The notes beneath the pieces are model-generated. The model saw nothing but the letters and a program-made list of their open reading frames with translations. It made no database searches and had not been told where the DNA came from. From an uncultured Oscillibacter sp. (lineage in GTDB: Bacteria > Bacillota > Clostridia > Oscillospirales > Oscillospiraceae), in NCBI GenBank assembly GCA_950097265.1, contig CATNDJ010000008.1:2146-66145 (forward strand): a DNA stretch of 64,000 nucleotides, in the 5' to 3' direction. Positions 22,753 to 33,837 of this stretch are shown here, piece by piece; position 1 is the first letter of the stretch, and each line of letters opens with the position of its first letter. Both the position numbers and the translations under genes were made by a program.

Positions 22753-25179
22753 TTATTTATGCGGTACGTGCCAGATGTTCTCGGCGTATTGGGCAACGGA
22801 CCGGTCGGCGGCGAAGATGCCGCTGCGGGCAATGTTGTGCAGGCTCATTTGGTTCCACTTGACGGGGTCCTTGTAGGTCTCCACCATGCGCTTCTCCGCC
22901 TGGCAGTACGCGTCGAAGTCCGCCAGGAGCAGATACTCGTCGGCCGGGCTGCCGCCCAGGCCCAGCAGCAGCCGCTGATAGAGGTCGTCGTAGCGCACGC
23001 CGTCCCGGAAGCCGGTGCGCAGGGCGTCCATGGCCCGGCGCAGCTTTTCGTCCCGGTTGTACCAGCGCTGAGGCACGTAGCCCTCCCGCTTCAGGGCCTC
23101 TACTTCGTCGGCGTGGAGGCCGAAGAGGAACATGTTTTCATCCCCCAGGACCTCGTGCATCTCCACGTTTGCTCCGTCCAGGGTGCCGATGGTCAGGGCT
23201 CCGTTCATCATGAATTTCATGTTTCCGGTGCCGCTGGCCTCTTTGCCGGCGGTGGAGATCTGCTGGCTGACCTCGCTGGCGGGCATCAGCACCTCCGCCA
23301 GGGAAACCCGGTAGTTCTCCAGGAAGACCACCTGGAGCTTATCCTTGCAGGCGGGATCGTGGTCGATCTGGTCCGCCAGGGAGTTGATGAGGCGGATAAT
23401 CCGCTTGGCCACCTCGTAGCCCGGGGCCGCCTTGGCGCCGAAGAGGAAGGTGTGGGGCTGGGTGATGGCGCCCGGGTCGTCCCGCAGCTTCTGATACAGG
23501 GCAATGATGTGCAGCACGTTCAAAAGCTGCCGCTTGTACTCGTGGAGGCGCTTGGCCTGTACGTCGAAGATGGCGCCGGGGTTCAGGATGACGCCCCGGC
23601 TCCGCTTGGCATGAACAGCCAGGGCCTCCTTGTTCTTCCGCTTAATCTCCGCCAGCCGGTCCAGCACGGCCCTGTCGCCGGCGTAGGCGTCCAGCTTCTG
23701 AAGGACAGAGGCGTCGGCCAAGTAGGCGTCCCCGCCGGTCAGCTCCCGGATGAGCCCGTCCAGGCCGGGGTTGATTTCACTGAGCCAGCGGCGGTGGTCA
23801 ATGCCGTTGGTGACGTTTTGGAATTTCTTGGGCTCCATGCCGCAGGCGTCCTTGAACACGTCGTTCCGCAGGATATCCGAGTGGAGGGCGGACACGCCGT
23901 TGACGGCCATGCCGCCCGCAATGCACAGGTTCGCCATGCGGACCTGCCCGTCCCAGATGATGGCCATTTCCTTGGTTTTGGCGGGGTCGTGGTAGAAGTC
24001 CTCTACCCGCTTCTGCCAGCGGTTGGAGATCTCCTGGATGATCTGCCAGATACGGGGCAGGCGGCGCTCCATCAGGGTCTGGGGCCAGCGCTCCAGGGCC
24101 TCGGCCAGAACCGTGTGGTTGGTGTAGGCCACAGAGTGGGTGGTGATATACCAGGCGTCGTCCCAGTTCATTCCGGTGTCGTCGATGAGGACCCGCATCA
24201 GCTCCGGGATAACCAGCGTGGGATGGGTGTCGTTGATCTGGATGACGTTTTTCTCGTGGAAGTTTTTCAGCGTCCCGTAGGTGTCCAGGTGCTTGGCGGT
24301 GATGGACTGGACGGTGGCGGAGACGAAGAAATACTGCTGCTTGAGGCGGAGGGACTTTCCCTCGATGTGATTGTCGTCGGGGTAGAGGACCTTGGCGATG
24401 GTCTCCGCCATGGTCTCCTCTTCCGCGGCCTTCAGGTACTCGCCCTGGCCGAAGAGGCTCATGTCAATGGCCTTGGTGGGACGAGGGTCCCACAGGCGCA
24501 GAACGTTGACATGGTCCGTTCCGTATCCCGCGATCTCCATATCGTAGGGAATCGCCTGGATGGTGGTGGCGTTTTCATTGACGGTGTGCAGGTGCCCGTC
24601 GGCCCAGAACTCCCGGACGGTGCCGCCGAAGGAGACCATTTGGGCCTCGGCGGGCTTGGGCAGCAGCCAGGCCGCGCCCAGGTCCTTCCAGTGGTCGGGG
24701 AGCTCCACCTGCTGGCCCTCTACGATTTTCTGCTTAAAGAGGCCCAGCTCATAGCAGATAGAGTAGCCGGTGGCGGGAATCTCCAGGGTGGTCATGGAGT
24801 CCAGGTAGCAGGCGGCGAGACGCCCAAGCCCGCCGTTGCCAAGAGCCGCGTCGGGCTCCATCTCAAAAATGTCTCCCGCCTTGAAGCCCAAGTGCTCCAG
24901 GGCCTCCTTCAGCTGGGGCAGCAGCCCCAGGTTGTAGGCGTTCTTCATCAGGCTCCGGCCCATGAGGAACTCCATAGACAGGTAGTGGACCTGCTTTTTC
25001 TTGTCCCGGCGGGTCTTCTTCCGGGTCTCCACCTCGCGTAAGGCCATCATGTCCCGGAGGACCAGGGCGCTGGCCCGCATCATTTCGCCTTCTGTGGCCT
25101 CGTCGGCGGCTTTGCCGAAATTGGTCATCAGCTTGGCGGACAGGGCTTCTTCCAGTTTTTTTGTCGTAATCGATGCCAT
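22753..25179 (-). CDS. glgP: glycogen/maltodextrin phosphorylase
   Basis: An 808-residue family GT35 phosphorylase that releases glucose 1-phosphate from alpha-1,4-glucan ends. Recognisable blocks: YLSMEFLMGRSL (about residues 60-71), GNGGLGRLAACYLDS (about 115-129), ETHWNDTHPT-like IQINDTHPTLVIPELMR, LHEYKRQLLN, and the pyridoxal-phosphate lysine block EASGTGNMKFMMNGALT near 650. Length is normal. ATG 25179 has GGAG 11 nt upstream; a GTG at 25191 that overlaps the glgA stop (GTGA) is an alternative. Last gene of the minus-strand glycogen cluster, coupled to glgA. Confidence 0.96.
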   Translation of the reverse strand: MASITTKKLEEALSAKLMTNFGKAADEATEGEMMRASALVLRDMMALREVETRKKTRRDKKKQVHYLSMEFLMGRSLMKNAYNLGLLPQLKEALEHLGFKAGDIFEMEPDAALGNGGLGRLAACYLDSMTTLEIPATGYSICYELGLFKQKIVEGQQVELPDHWKDLGAAWLLPKPAEAQMVSFGGTVREFWADGHLHTVNENATTIQAIPYDMEIAGYGTDHVNVLRLWDPRPTKAIDMSLFGQGEYLKAAEEETMAETIAKVLYPDDNHIEGKSLRLKQQYFFVSATVQSITAKHLDTYGTLKNFHEKNVIQINDTHPTLVIPELMRVLIDDTGMNWDDAWYITTHSVAYTNHTVLAEALERWPQTLMERRLPRIWQIIQEISNRWQKRVEDFYHDPAKTKEMAIIWDGQVRMANLCIAGGMAVNGVSALHSDILRNDVFKDACGMEPKKFQNVTNGIDHRRWLSEINPGLDGLIRELTGGDAYLADASVLQKLDAYAGDRAVLDRLAEIKRKNKEALAVHAKRSRGVILNPGAIFDVQAKRLHEYKRQLLNVLHIIALYQKLRDDPGAITQPHTFLFGAKAAPGYEVAKRIIRLINSLADQIDHDPACKDKLQVVFLENYRVSLAEVLMPASEVSQQISTAGKEASGTGNMKFMMNGALTIGTLDGANVEMHEVLGDENMFLFGLHADEVEALKREGYVPQRWYNRDEKLRRAMDALRTGFRDGVRYDDLYQRLLLGLGGSPADEYLLLADFDAYCQAEKRMVETYKDPVKWNQMSLHNIARSGIFAADRSVAQYAENIWHVPHK

Positions 25180-25187
25180 AAGCGTTC

Positions 25188-27053
25188 TCACTCCGCGGAC
25201 TTTTTCTTGCCGGCGGTTCCTTTCTTTGCGGTTGTCTTCTTCACCGTTTTCTTTTCGGTCTTGGCGGTTTTCGAAGCGGTCTTGGAAGCGGTTTTCCGGG
25301 TCTTCTTGGCGGGCTTTTCCTCCGCGGCGGGGGCGGGCTCCTCAGCGGGAGCGGCTTCCTCAACAGGAGCGGGCTCCTCGGCAGGGGCGGCCTCCTCAGC
25401 GGGGGCGGGCTCTTCGACAGGAGCGGGCTCCTCCACAGGGGCGGGTTCCTCAGCGGGGGTAGCCTCTTCGACAGGAGCGGGCTCCTCGGCAGGGGCGGCC
25501 TCTTCAACAGGAGCGGGCTCCTCAGCGGGGGCGGCTTCCACAATAGGAGCGGGCTCTTCCGCAGTCTCCTCCTCGGGGATCTCCACCGCCCGGCGGGTGT
25601 CGGAGTGGATGGGCCAGGTCTGGCCCGTGATGGTGGCATAGATGCGCAGATACTCCCGGGCGCTGCGGGCCCAGCTGAAGTCGCAGGACATCGCCCGCTG
25701 GCGGAGCCGTCCGAAGACGTCGGGATAGTCCTTGTACAGGTACACGGCCTCCCGGATGACATGGAGCATGTCTCCGCTGGAGTAGTTGGCAAAGCTGAAG
25801 CCGTTGCCCGCGTCCCGCCAGGATTCGCAGGGCTGGACGGTGTCTTTCAGGCCGCCGGTCTCCCGGACGATGGGTACCGTGCCATAGCGCATGGCGATCA
25901 TCTGGCTCAGGCCGCAGGGTTCGCTCTTGGAGGGCATGAGGAACAGATCCGCGCCGGCGTAAATGGCCATGGACAAATCCTCGTTGTAGTCCATGCGGAC
26001 GGACATCCGGCCGGGGTACTGCTGGGCGGCCCAGCCGAAGAAGTCCTCATACCGCTGGTCGCCGGTGCCCAGGACCACAAACTGCATGGGCAGTTCCATC
26101 ATGTCGTGGAGTACCTCGCAGATCAAATCCAGGCCCTTGTGGGAGACCAGGCGGCTGACCATGGCCACGATGGGAGTGTGGGGCTCCTCCCGGAGGCCCA
26201 CCATGCGCTGAAGCTCGGCCTTGCAGTCTTCCTTTCCGGTCATATCCTCGGGAGAGAAGTGCTTCAGGATGCGCCCGTCGGTCCGGGGATCGTAGAGCTT
26301 CATGTCGATGCCGTTCAGCACGCCGGAGAGCTTGTTGGAGCACTGGCGCATGACGCCCTCCATCCGGTGGGCGAAGTAGGGCATTTTCAGCTCGTTGGCA
26401 TAGGTGGGAGAGACCGTGCTGACCGCGTCGGAGCAGAGGACCGCGCCTTTGAGCAGGTTCACGTCCCCGTCCATCAGCAGCGTGCCGTCCTTGACCCACC
26501 CGGCGTCCAGGCCGAAGAGCTCACCCAGAACGTAGGGGTTGTACCGGCCCTGGTACTCGATGTTGTGAATGGTGAATACCGTCTTGATGGAGCGGTAGCG
26601 CTCCTCCCGGACGCCGTCGTCCTTCAGATAGATGGGCACCAGGGCGGCCTGCCAGTCGTTGCAGCTGATGACCTCGGGCCAGAACTTGAAGTGGTCCAGC
26701 ATCCGGACCACGGCCCGGGAGAAGAAGGCAAAGCGCTCGCCGTCGTCGGCCTGGCCGTAGAGGGTGCCCCGGTTGAAGTACTGCTCGTTGTCCAGGAAGT
26801 ACCAGGTTACGCCGTCCTTCTCCATGGAGAACAGCCCGCAGTAGTTGTGCCGCCAGGCCAGGTCCACGTAATCATAGCACTCGAACTTCAGCTGGCTTCC
26901 GAAGCGGTCCCGGACCCGCTCATAAAGGGGCAGGACCACGGCCACCTCGGCTCCCTGCTCCGCCAGGGCGGGGGGAAGAGAACCGGCCACGTCGGCGAGG
27001 CCGCCGGTTTTGCAGAAGGGGACCGCTTCGCTGGTCACATACAGGATTTTCAT
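25188..27053 (-). CDS. glgA: glycogen synthase with AEEPAP-repeat and lysine-rich C-terminal tail
   Basis: A 621-residue GT5 glucosyltransferase that adds ADP-glucose to glycogen. The start ATG 27053 (MKILYVTSEAVPFCKTGGLADV split at the KTGGL sugar-nucleotide loop) has AAAAGGAG upstream. The catalytic part, residues 1-490, is complete: SCNDWQAALV, VSRLVSHKGLDLI, GLSQMIAMRYGTVPIVRETGGL. Normal bacterial GlgA ends here, near 480 residues. This one continues with about 85 residues of eight AEEPAP/VEEPAP repeats and a final 40 residues rich in Lys, Thr and Ala (KKTRKTASKTASK), like a histone H1 tail. GlgB of the same cluster has a related tail. Has its own promoter; glgP follows, overlapping. Confidence 0.96.
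   Translation of the reverse strand: MKILYVTSEAVPFCKTGGLADVAGSLPPALAEQGAEVAVVLPLYERVRDRFGSQLKFECYDYVDLAWRHNYCGLFSMEKDGVTWYFLDNEQYFNRGTLYGQADDGERFAFFSRAVVRMLDHFKFWPEVISCNDWQAALVPIYLKDDGVREERYRSIKTVFTIHNIEYQGRYNPYVLGELFGLDAGWVKDGTLLMDGDVNLLKGAVLCSDAVSTVSPTYANELKMPYFAHRMEGVMRQCSNKLSGVLNGIDMKLYDPRTDGRILKHFSPEDMTGKEDCKAELQRMVGLREEPHTPIVAMVSRLVSHKGLDLICEVLHDMMELPMQFVVLGTGDQRYEDFFGWAAQQYPGRMSVRMDYNEDLSMAIYAGADLFLMPSKSEPCGLSQMIAMRYGTVPIVRETGGLKDTVQPCESWRDAGNGFSFANYSSGDMLHVIREAVYLYKDYPDVFGRLRQRAMSCDFSWARSAREYLRIYATITGQTWPIHSDTRRAVEIPEEETAEEPAPIVEAAPAEEPAPVEEAAPAEEPAPVEEATPAEEPAPVEEPAPVEEPAPAEEAAPAEEPAPVEEAAPAEEPAPAAEEKPAKKTRKTASKTASKTAKTEKKTVKKTTAKKGTAGKKKSAE
25314..25571 (-). repeat. in-frame tandem repeat coding the AEEPAP tail of GlgA
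   Basis: A degenerate run of 15-30-bp units such as GGAGCGGGCTCCTC (plus strand) inside glgA, encoding eight (A/V)EEPAP units. The repeat is coding, not a CRISPR. Unit number may vary between strains by slippage. Confidence 0.8.
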
Positions 27054-27155
27054 ATACTTACTCCTTTTCATATCGTCCCTGGGCGCGGGGCCAAGGGGTC
27101 CGGAGCCCGGGGGAGATCGGCGGACAAGAGAACCGCCGGGATGGCGCTTACCCTT

Positions 27156-27184
27156 ATTATACCAAATTGCGGGGCCGGGGTCAA
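27156..27184 (-). promoter_or_regulatory. SigA-type promoter of glgA-glgP
   Basis: Minus strand: TTGACC, 17-bp spacer, TATAAT, 103 bp before the glgA start. With the terminator at 27201-27230 just upstream, this separates glgAP from glgBCD transcription. Confidence 0.8.
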
Positions 27185-27200
27185 TCCGGCCTTTCCATCA

Positions 27201-27230
27201 TAAAAGGGGGACGAGGACGTCCCCCTTTTA
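27201..27230 (-). terminator. terminator after glgBCD
   Basis: Palindromic TAAAAGGGGGACG / CGTCCCCCTTTTA with an AGGA loop; 8-bp GC stem extended by A-T pairs and flanked by T-runs on both strands. It lies just after the glgD stop. Confidence 0.85.
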
Positions 27231-27237
27231 TGAACAT

Positions 27238-28346
27238 TTATACCTTGCTGCCCTTGGCCAGGACTATGGGATAGGTAACGTGGCCCATCAGCGTCCGGCC
27301 CTGAAGGACCTCCACGTCCTTGTCGGCGATGATATAGCTCAGCTGCGCGTCCTTCCGGACGATGGAGTCCTTGAAAATCACGCAGTTGCGCACCACCGCG
27401 CCGGCCTCCACCGTGACGCCGGGGAAGAGAATGGAGTTTTCCACCACGCCCTCAATGGAGCAGCCGTCGCCGAAGAGGGAGTTGATGCACTTCCCGCCGG
27501 GGCCGATATAGGTGGAGCTGAGGTCCGCGTTTTTGGCCCGGACGGGGCGCTGGGCGCAGAACAGGTCCGCCCGGATGGCGGGGTCCAGCAGCTGCATGCT
27601 GCGGTCGTAGTACTCCTGAACGGAGCGGATCTGGGCGGCGTAGCCCTTCCAGATGTAGCTCTGGATGTTCAGCTGGTCCTTCCGGGCCTGGAGCACGTCG
27701 CCCCGCCAGCTGAGCTGGTCCTTGGCGGCGCAGTCCTCCACCAGCTCCAGCAGCAGCTTCTTGGAGACCACGTAGGTCCCCAGGCCCCGGAGGCCCCGGG
27801 GGGTGTGGAGGTTGTAGAAGACCTCGGTGACCCGGCCGCCCTCTCCCAGCTGGAAGTAGGTGCCGTCCTCCGTCATAAAGCTGTCGTTGGCACAGACCAC
27901 CGTAATGTCCGCTCCGGATTTCACATGGCTCTCATAGACGTCGCTCAGGGGCAGGTTGGCAACCAGATCGCCGTCCATCATGACCACGTAATCCTGACGG
28001 ATGTCCTGCAAATAGGTCCGCACGGCGGTCAGGGCCTCCATGTGGCCCCGGTAGGGCATGGCGCCCCAGTCGCCCTTGTAGTTAAAGGGGGGCAGGAGGC
28101 GCAGGCCGCCCCGCTTGCGGCTCAGGTCCCAGTCCTTGCCGGTGCCCAGGTGGTCCAGCAGGCTCTGATAGTGGCCGTGGAGAATAATGCCCACATCGGT
28201 AGCCCCGGCGTTTACCAGGCTGCTGAGGGCGAAATCCACCGCCCGGAACCTCCCGCCGAAGGGAATGGAGGCGGAGGAGCGGATGGAACCCAGCTCCTGG
28301 AGGTTGCCGCGGCGCTCGTAGGTGAAAATGATTCCATGCAGTCCGT

Positions 28347-28350
<4 letters not shown>
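27238..28350 (-). CDS. glgD: glucose-1-phosphate adenylyltransferase subunit GlgD
   Basis: A 370-residue GlgC paralogue. N-terminus [20 protein letters not shown] lacks the glycine-rich AGGQGSRL loop of GlgC, as is typical of the non-catalytic or regulatory GlgD of Firmicutes. The nucleotidyltransferase fold ([25 protein letters not shown]) and the left-handed beta-helix end ([20 protein letters not shown]) are retained. In Bacillus-type systems GlgC and GlgD form a mixed tetramer with altered activity. The ATG overlaps the glgC stop (ATGA) with GAGGAGG upstream; last gene of glgBCD. Confidence 0.95.
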
Positions 28351-29548
<1,198 letters not shown>

Positions 29549-29552
<4 letters not shown>

Positions 29553-31684
29553 GTCTCTTTCAGCTCCTTTGCCTGTTTTTTCGCTCTGGGCTTTCTTGCG
29601 GGTTTTTCAGCCTTGGCCGTCTTGGGGGCTTTCTCCTCCTTGGCGGAGGACTTGACGGCCTTGACCAGGGTCTTGGCGGAGGCCTTGGCCGTTTTGCCCA
29701 CGGCCTTGGCGGTCTTTTCCGCCGCCTTTACGGCGGCGGCTCCGGCGGCCTTGGCGGCTTTGGCGGCCTTGGCCTCCGGGGAGGCGGGCTTGCGGCCCCT
29801 GGGCTTGGGGAAGGTCCCCTCGCCACGCAGGAACACCGCGCCGAAGGCGGGGATGCGGATGGCGGCGGAGTGCTCCTTGCCGTGGGACTCGATGGCCTCC
29901 ACCGGGACGGGCTCGGTGTCTCCGAAGCCGTCGCCGCCGTATTCCACCGCGTCGGTGTTGAAGACGGGGGTATACTGCTTGTGGGCGGGCACGCCCATGC
30001 GGTAGCCCTCGTAAGTATTGGGGGAGAAGTTGACGGCGCAGAGGAGATCCCGGCCCTTCTTGTCCTTCCGGAGGAAGACCACCACGTTGTTATGGTTGTC
30101 GTCCACCACCAGCCACTCGAAGCCCTCCCAGTCAAAGTCGATCTCCCACAGGGCGGGCTCCTTCTTGTAGAAGGCGTTGGCCTCCTTGAAAAAGCGGTGA
30201 ACCTTCCGGTTTTCCTCGTTGTCCAGCAGATACCAGTCCAGGGACTCCTTGTCGTTCCACTCGTGCCACTGGCCCAGCTCCGCGCCCATAAAGAGGAGCT
30301 TCTTGCCCGGATGGGCCAGGAGATAGGCATAGAAGCCCCGGGTGCAGCGGAGCTGGTTCGTGTAGTCTCCGGGCATCTTCCCCACCACGGAGCCCTTCAT
30401 GTGGACCACCTCGTCGTGGGAGATGGGCAGCACGAAGTTTTCGGAAAACGCGTACATCATGGAGAAGGTGATGTTCTTGTGGTGGTCCTGACGGAACCAG
30501 GGGTCCATCTTCAGATACTCGCACATGTCGTTCATCCAGCCCATGTTCCACTTGAGGTTGAACCCCAAGCCCCCAATGTCGGCGGGGCGGCTGACCATGG
30601 GCCAGGCGGTGGATTCCTCGGCGATCATCATCACGCCGGGCTTCACGGAGAAAGCCATGGCGTTCAGCTCCCGGAGGAAGTCGATGGCCTCCAGGTTCTC
30701 GTGCCCGCCGTACTTGTTGGGAGTCCAGGCTCCGCCCTGACGGCTGTAGTCCAGGTAGAGCATGGAGGCCACGGCGTCCACACGCAGTCCGTCGATGTGG
30801 CATTCCTCCAGCCAGAAGCGGGCGGAGGAGAAGAGGAAGCTCTTCACTTCGGGCCGGCCGTAGTCGAAGACCCGGGTGCCCCAGGAGGCGTGCTCCCACT
30901 TGTTGGGATCGCTGTACTCATAGCAGCAGCCGCCGTCGAACTCATAGAGCCCGTGAGAGTCCTTGCAGAAATGGGCGGGAACCCAGTCCAGGATGACGGC
31001 GATGCCGTTTTTGTGCATGTGGTTCACGAACCAGAGGAAGTCCTTGGGGGTGCCGTACCGGGAGGTGGGGGCGAAGTAGCCGGTGCACTGGTAGCCCCAG
31101 GAGCCGTCGAAGGGGTGCTCCAGCACGGGCAGCAGCTCGATGGCGGTGTAGCCCATGTCCTTGACGTAGGCGGCCAGCTCCTTGGCCATATCCTTGTAAT
31201 CGTAGAAGTCCCCGTTGGGGCGCTTCTTCCAGGAGCCCAGGTGCACCTCGTAGATGTTCAGGGGGGAATCGTAAACCTGGTGCTTTTCCCGCTTGGCCAG
31301 GAAAGCGGCGTCCGTCCACTGGAAGCCCTCGATGTCGTAGAGCTTCCCGGCGGTGGCGGGGCGGGTCTCGCAGTGGAAGGCGTAGGGATCCGTTTTCAGC
31401 CGGACCTCCCCGTCGGGGCCGGTGACGGCGTACTTGTAGGATGTGTATTCCCCCAGCCCGGGAATGAAGCCTTCCCAGACCTCGCCGTCCCTGGCGAGGG
31501 TATGAACGCCGGGCCGCCAGTCGTTGAAGTCGCCCACGACGGAAACGCTCTGGGCATGGGGGGCCCAGACCCGGAAGGTCCAGCCCTCCGCATTCTTTTT
31601 CTTATCGGGGTGGGAACCGAACCAGCGCCAGCCGTCCGTCAGGGTCCCGGCGTGGAAGCGTTCGGCCTGATCGTGTTTTGCCAT
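29549..31684 (-). CDS. glgB: 1,4-alpha-glucan branching enzyme with alanine/lysine-rich C-terminal tail
   Basis: A 711-residue GH13 branching enzyme. The start ATG 31684 ([13 protein letters not shown]) has GGAGG 7 nt upstream; the frame is open upstream but crosses the promoter. CBM48 domain at about 30-115 ([20 protein letters not shown]); GH13 barrel with [28 protein letters not shown] (nucleophile Asp), [11 protein letters not shown] (acid Glu) and [15 protein letters not shown]-terminal beta domain to about 628. Residues 629-711 form an unusual tail ([20 protein letters not shown] onward) of mostly Lys and Ala, like histone H1 or bacterial H1-like tails. First gene of glgBCD; SigA promoter 160 bp upstream. 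Confidence 0.96.
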
Positions 31685-31844
31685 AGTCAACCTCCGTGCA
31701 TAGCCGCGGCAGCTCTCCGGAGCCGCGGCTGCCGCTTTTAGGCGAGCGGCCCGCCGATTTCCCGGGCGCCCCTCCGGGACGCCCCGCCCGCCGTCGGGAC
31801 GCGGCGGGCTGCGCATTATGCAAACGATTAGCCATATTGGGAAT
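31685..31844 (-). other. 155-nt glgB leader with two hairpins
   Basis: Between the glgB promoter and start. It holds two strong inverted repeats: CCCGCCG / CGGCGGG (31787-31793 / 31802-31808) and AGCCGCGGC / GCCGCGGCT (31702-31710 / 31722-31730). No T-run follows, so they are not intrinsic terminators; they could be mRNA-stability or regulatory structures. No open reading frame with a ribosome site was seen. Confidence 0.5.
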
Positions 31845-31873
31845 ATTATACTTCTTTTCAAAAATAGCGTCAA
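31845..31873 (-). promoter_or_regulatory. SigA-type promoter of glgBCD
   Basis: Minus strand: TTGACG, 17-bp spacer rich in A/T, TATAAT, 161 bp before the glgB start. The stretch 31874-32024 beyond it, up to the divergent TauE promoter, is AT-richer and shows no gene. Confidence 0.8.
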
Positions 31874-32024
31874 GGACGGTCCTGTCGAAAAAAGCGGCCG
31901 TCTTTTAGCATGTTCCCCCAAATCTGCTTCAAGATTCACAATATTTTTTGGTGACCTTCGGCAAAATAGTCAAAGGATAGGGGGAAAACCGGGCAAAGTG
32001 CGCCAACAAAAAAGCGGCCGCCCG

Positions 32025-32053
32025 TTGATTTTGCCGCCGGGCTGCGGTATGAT
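32025..32053 (+). promoter_or_regulatory. SigA-type promoter of the TauE/SafE-racemase pair
   Basis: TTGATT, 17-bp spacer, TATGAT; 36 bp before the permease start. Confidence 0.75.
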
Positions 32054-32089
32054 AGCAAAACAGTTCAATGGTTTCAGGAGGTTCTTTCC

Positions 32090-32902
32090 ATGCTCCAGTT
32101 CCTGACGCTTCCCCGCATCGACGGCTTCCCTCTCTGGGTGGTGCTGCTGGTCTGCGCGGGCGTGTTCCTGGCGTCCTTCATGGACGCCATCGCCGGCGGC
32201 GGCGGCATCATCTCCGTTCCCACCCACCTCATCGCCTTCGGCAGCCTCCCCGTGCCCTACGCCCTGGGGACCAACAAGGTCTCCGCCGCCATCGGCTCCT
32301 GCTTCTCCACGGGCCGGTTCATTAAAAACGGCTATGTGGACTGGCGGCTCTTCGGCCCCTCCATCGTCCTTGCCCTGGCGGGCTCCGCCATCGGCACCTG
32401 GCTCCAGCACCGGACGCCGGACGCGGTTTTGAAGTACTTACTGCTCTTTGTGCTGCCGGTGGTGGCTTTTATCACCCTCCGGGGCCGGGAGTGGCCCGAC
32501 GAGCCGGGGGAGATCGACCCCAAAAAGCGGCTGGCCATTATCTGGGCGGCGGCCTTTGTCATCGGGGGCTACGACGGGTACTACGGCCCCGGCACGGGAA
32601 CCTTTTTGATGATCATTTTCATCCGGGCCGCCAAGCTGGACACCCGCCACGCGGCGGGAGGCGTAAAGGTCATCAACCTCTCCTCCAACATCGGCAGCCT
32701 GATCACGCAGATGGTCTCGGGCTACGTCTACTGGGGCGTGGGGCTCACCGCCGCCGCGGCCTCCATCGCTGGGCACTACCTGGGCTCCGGCCTGGCCATC
32801 AAAAACGGCAGCAAAATCGTCCGCCCCACGGTCATCGTGGTACTGGTCCTGCTGACGGTGAAGGTGGGCAGCGAGCTTTTATTCCCGGATTTTTGGGGGT
32901 GA
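32090..32902 (+). CDS. TSUP (TauE/SafE) family permease
   Basis: A 270-residue membrane protein with about eight helices. Signature of the family: FMDAIAGGGGIISVPTHL (about residues 30-47) and the second half-repeat IGGYDGYYGPGTGTFLMII (about 160-178). TSUP members export or import organosulfur anions such as sulfite, sulfoacetate or taurine; the substrate here cannot be told. CAGGAGG lies 8 nt before the ATG. The racemase gene starts 4 bp after its stop, so the two are co-transcribed, which might link the permease to an amino-acid-like or sulfonate substrate, but that is inference. Confidence 0.9.
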   Translation: MLQFLTLPRIDGFPLWVVLLVCAGVFLASFMDAIAGGGGIISVPTHLIAFGSLPVPYALGTNKVSAAIGSCFSTGRFIKNGYVDWRLFGPSIVLALAGSAIGTWLQHRTPDAVLKYLLLFVLPVVAFITLRGREWPDEPGEIDPKKRLAIIWAAAFVIGGYDGYYGPGTGTFLMIIFIRAAKLDTRHAAGGVKVINLSSNIGSLITQMVSGYVYWGVGLTAAAASIAGHYLGSGLAIKNGSKIVRPTVIVVLVLLTVKVGSELLFPDFWG

Positions 32903-32906
32903 GCGC

Positions 32907-33614
32907 ATGAAAAAGTCCATCGGCATTTTAGGCGGCATGGGCCCCATGGCCACGGCGGACCTGTTTCAAAAAATCACGGCCCTCACCGACGCCGCCGGAG
33001 ACAACGGGCATATCCGCGTCTACATCGACAGCAACGCCTCCATCCCCGACCGCACCGCCGCCATTCTGGCGGGCGGCGAGGACCCGGTTCCCGCCATGGC
33101 GGATTCCCTGCGGAAGCTGGAGCTCTGCGGGGCGGACTGCGTCGTCATGCCCTGCAACACCGCCCACTACTTCCTCCCCCGGCTGGAGCCGATGACAAAG
33201 CTGCCCTTCCTCAGCATGATTGAGGCGGCGGCGGACGCCTGCCGGGAACGCTTTCCGGGGAAGACGGTGGGGATCCTGGCCACCACCGGCACCCTCTCGG
33301 CGGGGCTGTACCAGGAGGCCCTGGCGGCCCGGGGCGCGCCCTTCCTGGTCCCGGACGAGGCGGAGCAGGGGGCCCTGATGGAGGTCATCTATCGGGGCGT
33401 GAAGGCCGGGGCCCCGCCGGAGGCCTACCGAGAGGCGTTCCTCTCCGTCACGGAGGGCATGGCGCGGCGGGGGGCGGCGTGCTTCCTCCTGGCCTGCACG
33501 GAGCTGCCCCTGGCGGTCCGGGAGCTGGAGCTGGACCTCCCCTGCGCGGACCCCACGGAGGAGCTGGCCAAAGCCGCCGTCCGCTTCTGCGGCTATCCCG
33601 TCCGCACGCAGTGA
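32907..33614 (+). CDS. aspartate/glutamate racemase family protein
   Basis: A 235-residue PLP-independent racemase. N-terminus SIGILGGMGPMATADLF is the family signature. The two catalytic Cys are present: C83 in MPCNTAHYF and C197 in LLACTELPL, with the substrate-binding Asn/Thr beside C83. It is likely an aspartate racemase (D-Asp or D-Glu supply) though RacX/YgeA-type amino-acid racemases look alike. Co-transcribed with the TSUP permease. A hairpin terminator follows. Confidence 0.93.
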   Translation: MKKSIGILGGMGPMATADLFQKITALTDAAGDNGHIRVYIDSNASIPDRTAAILAGGEDPVPAMADSLRKLELCGADCVVMPCNTAHYFLPRLEPMTKLPFLSMIEAAADACRERFPGKTVGILATTGTLSAGLYQEALAARGAPFLVPDEAEQGALMEVIYRGVKAGAPPEAYREAFLSVTEGMARRGAACFLLACTELPLAVRELELDLPCADPTEELAKAAVRFCGYPVRTQ

Positions 33615-33621
33615 AAGAGAA

Positions 33622-33680
33622 AATAGAGGCAAGATGTCTGGTTATATTGTATGACATCCTGTCTCTATTCACGTTTTTTT
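33622..33680 (+). terminator. terminator after the racemase gene
   Basis: An imperfect 17-bp stem, AATAGAGGCAAGATGTC (33622-33638) with GACATCCTGTCTCTATT (33653-33669), one G-U and one mismatch, followed by a run of seven T at 33674-33680. Confidence 0.8.
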
Positions 33681-33711
33681 CATAATTTTTTCACAAATTT
33701 TCCATTTCCCC

Positions 33712-33740
33712 TTTACATTGCCGGGCTGTTTTGGTATAAT
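33712..33740 (+). promoter_or_regulatory. SigA-type promoter of the DAACS symporter gene
   Basis: TTTACA, 17-bp spacer, TATAAT. A leader of about 90 nt follows before the ATG at 33838; no clear regulatory fold recognised. Confidence 0.8.
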
Positions 33741-33837
33741 GTGGCCAATTTGGAGAGGATTTCGGGCGGAGCATTTGTCCAAAACACAGACGCACCGCCG
33801 GAGGGCCCCAAAGATTTTATTTTTATGAGGTGAGTGT

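Noticed and set aside
22759-25041. 760-codon plus-strand open frame antisense to glgP
   Set aside because: Mirrors glgP codons; Val/Gly/His-rich with no recognisable domain.
25314-25571. Tandem repeats that could look like a CRISPR array
   Set aside because: Units are in frame, short and degenerate, without unique spacers, and encode the AEEPAP tail of GlgA.
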